Shown here: positions 59,511 through 64,000 of the stretch, one piece after another | How the letters are laid out: each line of letters begins with the position of its first letter | Numbering within the stretch: the first letter of the stretch is position 1 | Made by a program: the position numbers and the translations under genes | DNA from: Agelaius tricolor | Taxonomy: Eukaryota; Chordata; Aves; Passeriformes; Icteridae | Length of the DNA stretch: 64,000 bases | Direction: 5' to 3' | Assembly (NCBI GenBank): GCA_023055355.1 | Contig: JALJCS010000029.1 | Location: 186,001-250,000, forward strand | Notes under the pieces: generated by a model | Databases searched by the model: none | Told to the model about the DNA's origin: nothing | The model's input: the letters and a program-made list of their open reading frames with translations, nothing else

Positions 59511-60859
59511 TGTCTTGGTTGAGGGCAAATTTGGCAGCAATCCTCAAGAAGGGGTGATTTATTAAAAATACTGATCTAGTACTGATATCCAACTGTGACG
59601 GACAAAGGCTCCCTAACAGTTCAAAATTAGAAAGTGTATGTTTATTGCAACGCTGGGCAGCGTGCGGGATAGCTCCCAAATACACACTGTGATTTAGAGG
59701 TGATAACAGAGTCTTTTTATCTATACAAGTATTGAATACCCAAAAGACAAATACATATTCATAATTTAGGTACATCCCATCATTCCTCACTTCGTATGGT
59801 AATTAGTTCAAAAGCTATTAAGCACGCGTAGTTTGTTCCTCAAAATGAATCGGTGGTCCCTTTCATGGGGAGGGGTTCCAAAATGAGGAAATAAATGAAG
59901 TCTTCCTGCTTCTGAACTTTCTACATTTTCAATGCAAATATGACAAATGAACCCATTGGTAGAACTCCCATTCCCCATCTTCAATTGGTTTCAGAACAGA
60001 GGTGGCCTACAATTGTCTTATGTTCCTAAAAGCTATTTATGAGTTTCTGTATTCTTCATGATAAACCCAGCTAAGCAAACATGATGTTGACAAGCAATCA
60101 ATTATTAGTTAACTACTAACTCTTAACTTCATCAAGGCCTACCTATTTATTTTGATAAACTCTAATAAGGCTTATCTCTGACTAAAACCTCAGCTCCTCT
60201 AAAAACCCTAAATTTCTTTAAAGTTCATGTCTCAGGGGGCCCCCCCCAGAAAGCCCACCTACACGGCCCCTCCCCTCAACTGGTCTGGGAAACATTTCCT
60301 CTGAGAGAAGTGGAAAAAATCTGTTTATTTAACAGGGAAAGCACCCCCCAGCACAAAAAATGAACAATACCAGATGACAAAACTCAATCGCCGCTCTGAA
60401 GAGACAATGAATTCAGAAAGTCTCTCCTGTGGATGCTTGCTCTGTTATCAATCCCTCCGGCACTGGGAAAGGCTGCTGCCCAGAGTAGGCCCCCATAGGC
60501 CACAAAGTGCAAGCTCTCAGTGCTCTCCAGGTCCCAATGTGGAGCAGGTTTGAGCAGTTCCAAGAAAAGGGAAAGAAAAAAAGACAGTCCAGGGAAAACT
60601 CTGCCTCAGCCAGCTAAACCAACTGAAAAGCAAAGAGCACTCTGTTCTGCTCCATCAGTGCCCAGACAACACAGTGCAGCACAGAATGTGGAGCAGTGTT
60701 GCTTTTAGAAGGTGAGTGCAGCCTGTGATAACAAACTCCGTACTTCTTCTTCTCCCCACCTTTGCTCTCAGAAGCAGTCTTGAAGGCAGAGAATAGAATA
60801 TCCAGCATTAACAGAACAGATGGCTGGGGATACAAGCATCATAAAGTCACCCTAGGACA
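59511..60859 (-). mobile_element. Family T LTR, copy B
   Basis: Duplicate of 982-2331, with the same CTGCT target duplication (59506-59510 and 60860-60864) and the same nested LTR. Confidence 0.85.
59555..60234 (-). mobile_element. Nested LTR, copy B
   Basis: Duplicate of 1026-1705 inside the family T LTR. Confidence 0.55.
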
Positions 60860-60972
60860 CTGCTCTACTGAGATATGTCACCAGACTATGCTAAGACAAA
60901 GTTTTGGAACTGCTAATTAAAATTCTACTATCACAGTGAAGCTGAGGAGGAAAGACAGCTCACTCCAGTTAC

Positions 60973-61103
60973 CTTGTGGCATGCCAATACTTCCTTTCAA
61001 TCACAATGGTTTTCGTCTTTAAGTCCGTGACATCACAGGCATAATTCAACATCTTTTGGGCAGGAAGGAAGATATTCTTCTTCTCATTATACTGATGGGT
61101 AAG
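60973..61103 (-). CDS. Candidate internal exon, copy B
   Basis: Identical over all 131 bases to 2445-2575, including both splice sites. No family recognised. Either both copies are parts of working genes or the duplication is too young for decay to show. Confidence 0.5.
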
Positions 61104-61875
61104 CTGAAATGCAAAGCAGTTAATTCAAAGTGAAACAGCGATAAAGTCAATAGTAAAACTCACCACAGTTTTGTTTACCAACCCAAGTCCTTACTATCCC
61201 AAAATACAAGAACAGCTGTAAAAGCCTTGTGGTTTCTTAATTTTTTCCTATACCTACATGGGAGGGTAAGGGATAAATGATCCCAAACAATGGTAATCCA
61301 CAACAAAGCATTCTTGACATCATATTCAGCTTTTGCATAGTGAGCTCTTCACCTGATCAAGTTATTCCATTGCAATAGTTTGGGGAGTATCTTAGAGGGC
61401 TGGCTGTTGTTTGGTTTAAACCATCTTGATCATTCAGGAACCCAGTAGCAATGAGAAAGTTCAAAATAAGATAGTGCTACGCAGTGATTTTCCTATATGA
61501 CAGATGTATTTCTACAAGACAGAAGGCTGACCTAATGCTTCCCTACAACATGGCTGAAGTGGCATCCTGTTCCCCATAGGTTTTTCCGTTTAATTTTAGC
61601 AGCTTTCTTACTAGATTAATGAGCTGAACTAACTCAAAAAGGAATCAGATAAGTGCCAGAGCTTTAAAACAAACAACAACAACAACAACAAAGATGCAAA
61701 ATGGTGATTTGTGGGTGCGTTTGAAAACAGAAATTTTTTTGTATTTTTCATAGAGACATGGCATTCTCTAGAATGATATTGCTCCAACGCTTTGAGTTTG
61801 GTTTTCTTTTTCCCCCTCAATTGTAAATGTTATGCATTCTTTTTGGCCAGTTCAGGAAATAGATTTTCTGATACG

Positions 61876-62861
61876 TGTGAAAGACAGTCTAAAGTTCCCC
61901 TCATTTGCCTCACGACCATTCCCAGGACAGACACTGGGACCCTAAAGACACCGATGGGAATTCTGGCCTGCCAGTAATGGATGAACACCAAAAATCCTGA
62001 GGCCCCTGAGCAGAATTCTGGCCTGCCAAGTGATTGTTCACAGCTGTGTCTTCAGTGACTGCTTCTAGCAGGGCCTGCCAAAGGGCGACCCAGCCTATAT
62101 GCTTGCACCTGCTTCACGACAATAGACCAGGAATTTTCCCACCTCTTGGCCAGATGAACTTGCTGGGGCAACTTGGTAGCCCCCCCATGGAAAATCCTTC
62201 CTCTGCTCCACTACCACCGTGAGGCACCGAGGTTGAAGCCCCCCTACCAAGGACTGAGACTGAGACACCTGTAATTCTGATGCAGGGGTGCTGGCCTGAC
62301 TGAAGCAGGATGCCTGCTGAGTGTTGCCTACAGATGTGCCTACAGGACCTAGACTGGTTTCCCCCAGAAAGCAGTCCTGAAACAGTGGGTCCCACTCACT
62401 GCTGATACTGACTTATCCTGCTGAGAACATGGACTGTCTGGACCCGTCTTCAATACCTTTTTCCCCCTCAGCAATTTCAATAGACTTCTTCTTCTTGATT
62501 GGATCTGTTCCCCCTCAGCCATTTCAAGATTCTGTTTCCCCCCTCAGCAATGGACTATAATAGAACCTTGAGTTCACCAGGACTTTGAGATCTTCCCAAT
62601 GTGACTAGGCAAACTCTATCGGCTGGACTAAGAGGACTTAGTCTCTCCATGTTTGGTAGCTATACTCCTCTCTCTTTCTCCCCCTCTTTTTTATTCTTTT
62701 CCTCTCCCTGATTCCTTTCAGGCATTTGCTGTGGTCATTCTATAAAGGTGCATTTCTTTGGATTGATACTGCAATCCCCTTTCCAGGTTGTCTGTTGCAC
62801 TCCCAGATCAGTTAACCAACCAACCAGTTAACCAACCCGTTGGTATGAGCGGATGGTGACA
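61876..62861 (+). mobile_element. Solo LTR of family P, recombinant
   Basis: A 986-bp LTR at the same target site as the provirus (ATACG at 61871-61875, ATACC at 62862-62866). Its first 85 bp match the 5' LTR of copy A (CAGTCTAAAGTTCCCCTC) and not the 3' LTR. From about 62015 on its diagnostic sites match the 3' LTR (no AACCTTGAGTTAACC insert, CCAACCAACCAGTTAACC near the end). TATA box at 62741-62746. Confidence 0.95.
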
Positions 62862-64000
62862 ATACCTTCTTTCAAGCTGAAATTGGTTCTAGTCCATAGA
62901 AGCACACTGGTAGGTAAAAGTAGACTCTAAAAGATAACATTCAAAATGTATTTCCCTTGTCTTCCCATTAAAGCAAGTGAAGAAAGCAGACAGGAGATCT
63001 TCAGATAACATGCTATGCAAATTGAAAAGATTCTGTCCTTATTTGAAGCAACTGAGGAACTCACACAATGAAATACAGTTCAGACAGATGGAAGGGTCAC
63101 AGATGATGTCAAATCTGTACTTCCAATGTTTGAATGAAGCAAGATTTCTTGAAGTACAATCCTATAAAATGAAGGTGAGCTTGCAGAAGCAATTGAACTG
63201 GGTCTGTTTTATAAACACAATGTTTTCTAAGTAACTGAGGATTCAGGAAGGCAACCTTGGAATTTCAAGGATTTAGAAACATACAAATACCAAGACTGGC
63301 AGTTCATTAGCTTTAACAGTCTCTTCAAATAAGATCTATTTTTAACTTCTTCTTGTAGTAGGTCTGAAGACATTAGGAACGATGCAATAAAACAAAACAA
63401 ACAACAAACCAAAACAAAACCAAAACAGCTTTCTCAAAAAGCTTGGAGAAACCAGAGAAATTATGATTTTTAGGGGTTAAGTAGTCCTTTAAAAGTTGTC
63501 TCTGGGAAAAGAGATAAAAAACCACTCATTGACTGTGGAGGATATTCCAAACCTGTACTGAAGCATGTAAGGGACAAGAGCCGGTAATAAAACTACTATG
63601 CTGGGTTCATCTGTTAAAAGCATTCCAGAATGGTTGAAATTATCAATCACATAATGTGGGATTAAAAAAAAAAAAAAAAAAAAGAAAAAAAGAAAAAAGA
63701 AGAAAACCTAGAGAAAAAAATATTTTGAAGATGTTTTCCCATTCCCAGATGGCATAACAACTTTATTTCATTTTGTTCCTAAGACTGATTAATAGCTTAT
63801 GAAGTGTTTTACAATTGAGAGTGAGAGTGTTCACACTAACCGTACAATTTGGATGGATCTCTTTTACTTTGCACAGCAGCAGATACGGTTTAGCACTCCA
63901 CAGCTCAGTCCCCAAAAGTGAATGGGTGTGGCAGATTTAACCTAACTGGCCAGTCCACCAGAATGCTTAATTATCTTGGAAAATGCTTTGCTCTATCTCA
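62862..64000 (+). other. Right flank, copy B
   Basis: Matches 16070-17204, including the 85-codon frame (62977-63234) and the A-rich run at 63664-63710. Confidence 0.7.

Larger units (their letters stand above)
58518..64000 (+). repeat. Segmental duplication, copy B (holds only a solo LTR)
   Basis: It matches 1-3345 plus 16070-17204 with an LTR between. It continues past the right edge of the window. It has 13 bases near 58609-58621 that copy A lacks. Confidence 0.95.

Noticed and set aside
1..64000. tRNA, rRNA or microRNA genes
   Set aside because: I saw no cloverleaf with A and B boxes and no rRNA-like sequence. Small hairpin RNAs cannot be excluded by eye.

Overview
The window looks like vertebrate, specifically bird, and most likely songbird (passerine) DNA. 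The support is several CR1-type LINE fragments, at least eight retroviral LTR copies of families that I associate with passerine genomes, sparse coding sequence and a few microsatellites. The high density of nested LTRs, the tandem satellite and the segmental duplication would suit a repeat-rich region such as the W chromosome. That placement is inference; nothing in the sequence proves it.

Layout. Positions 1-17204 (copy A) and 58518-64000 (copy B) are two copies of one segment, about 1 to 1.5% different by eye in the first kb. Copy A carries a 12.7-kb endogenous provirus (3346-16069). Copy B has a single LTR (61876-62861) at exactly the same target site. The provirus is dead: gag, pro, pol and env are recognisable in order but are broken by stops, frameshifts, a G-run at the reverse transcriptase active site, an LTR inserted in env and two further LTRs stacked inside its own 5' LTR. 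Its longest surviving reading frames cover RNase H plus integrase and two parts of env.

From 17.2 to 22.9 kb there are CR1 fragments and simple repeats. From about 22960 to 28200 there is a tandem array of about 12 units of 430-432 bp. It runs directly into the transmembrane-protein end of a second, different retroviral env (to 28727), followed by a polypurine tract and an LTR (28755-29141). From 29 to 58 kb the sequence is mostly unannotated, with a degenerate CCTTG-type satellite that switches strand (36.3-37.6 kb), further LTRs (39.0, 42.1, 44.9, 47.4 and 48.1 kb) and CR1 pieces.

Host coding content is minimal. One good candidate exon lies on the minus strand (2445-2575) and is repeated unchanged in copy B (60973-61103). 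I could not assign it to a gene. The most informative result is historical: the single LTR of copy B combines the start of the 5' LTR and the end of the 3' LTR of the copy A provirus, which is what LTR-LTR recombination after a duplication should leave behind.
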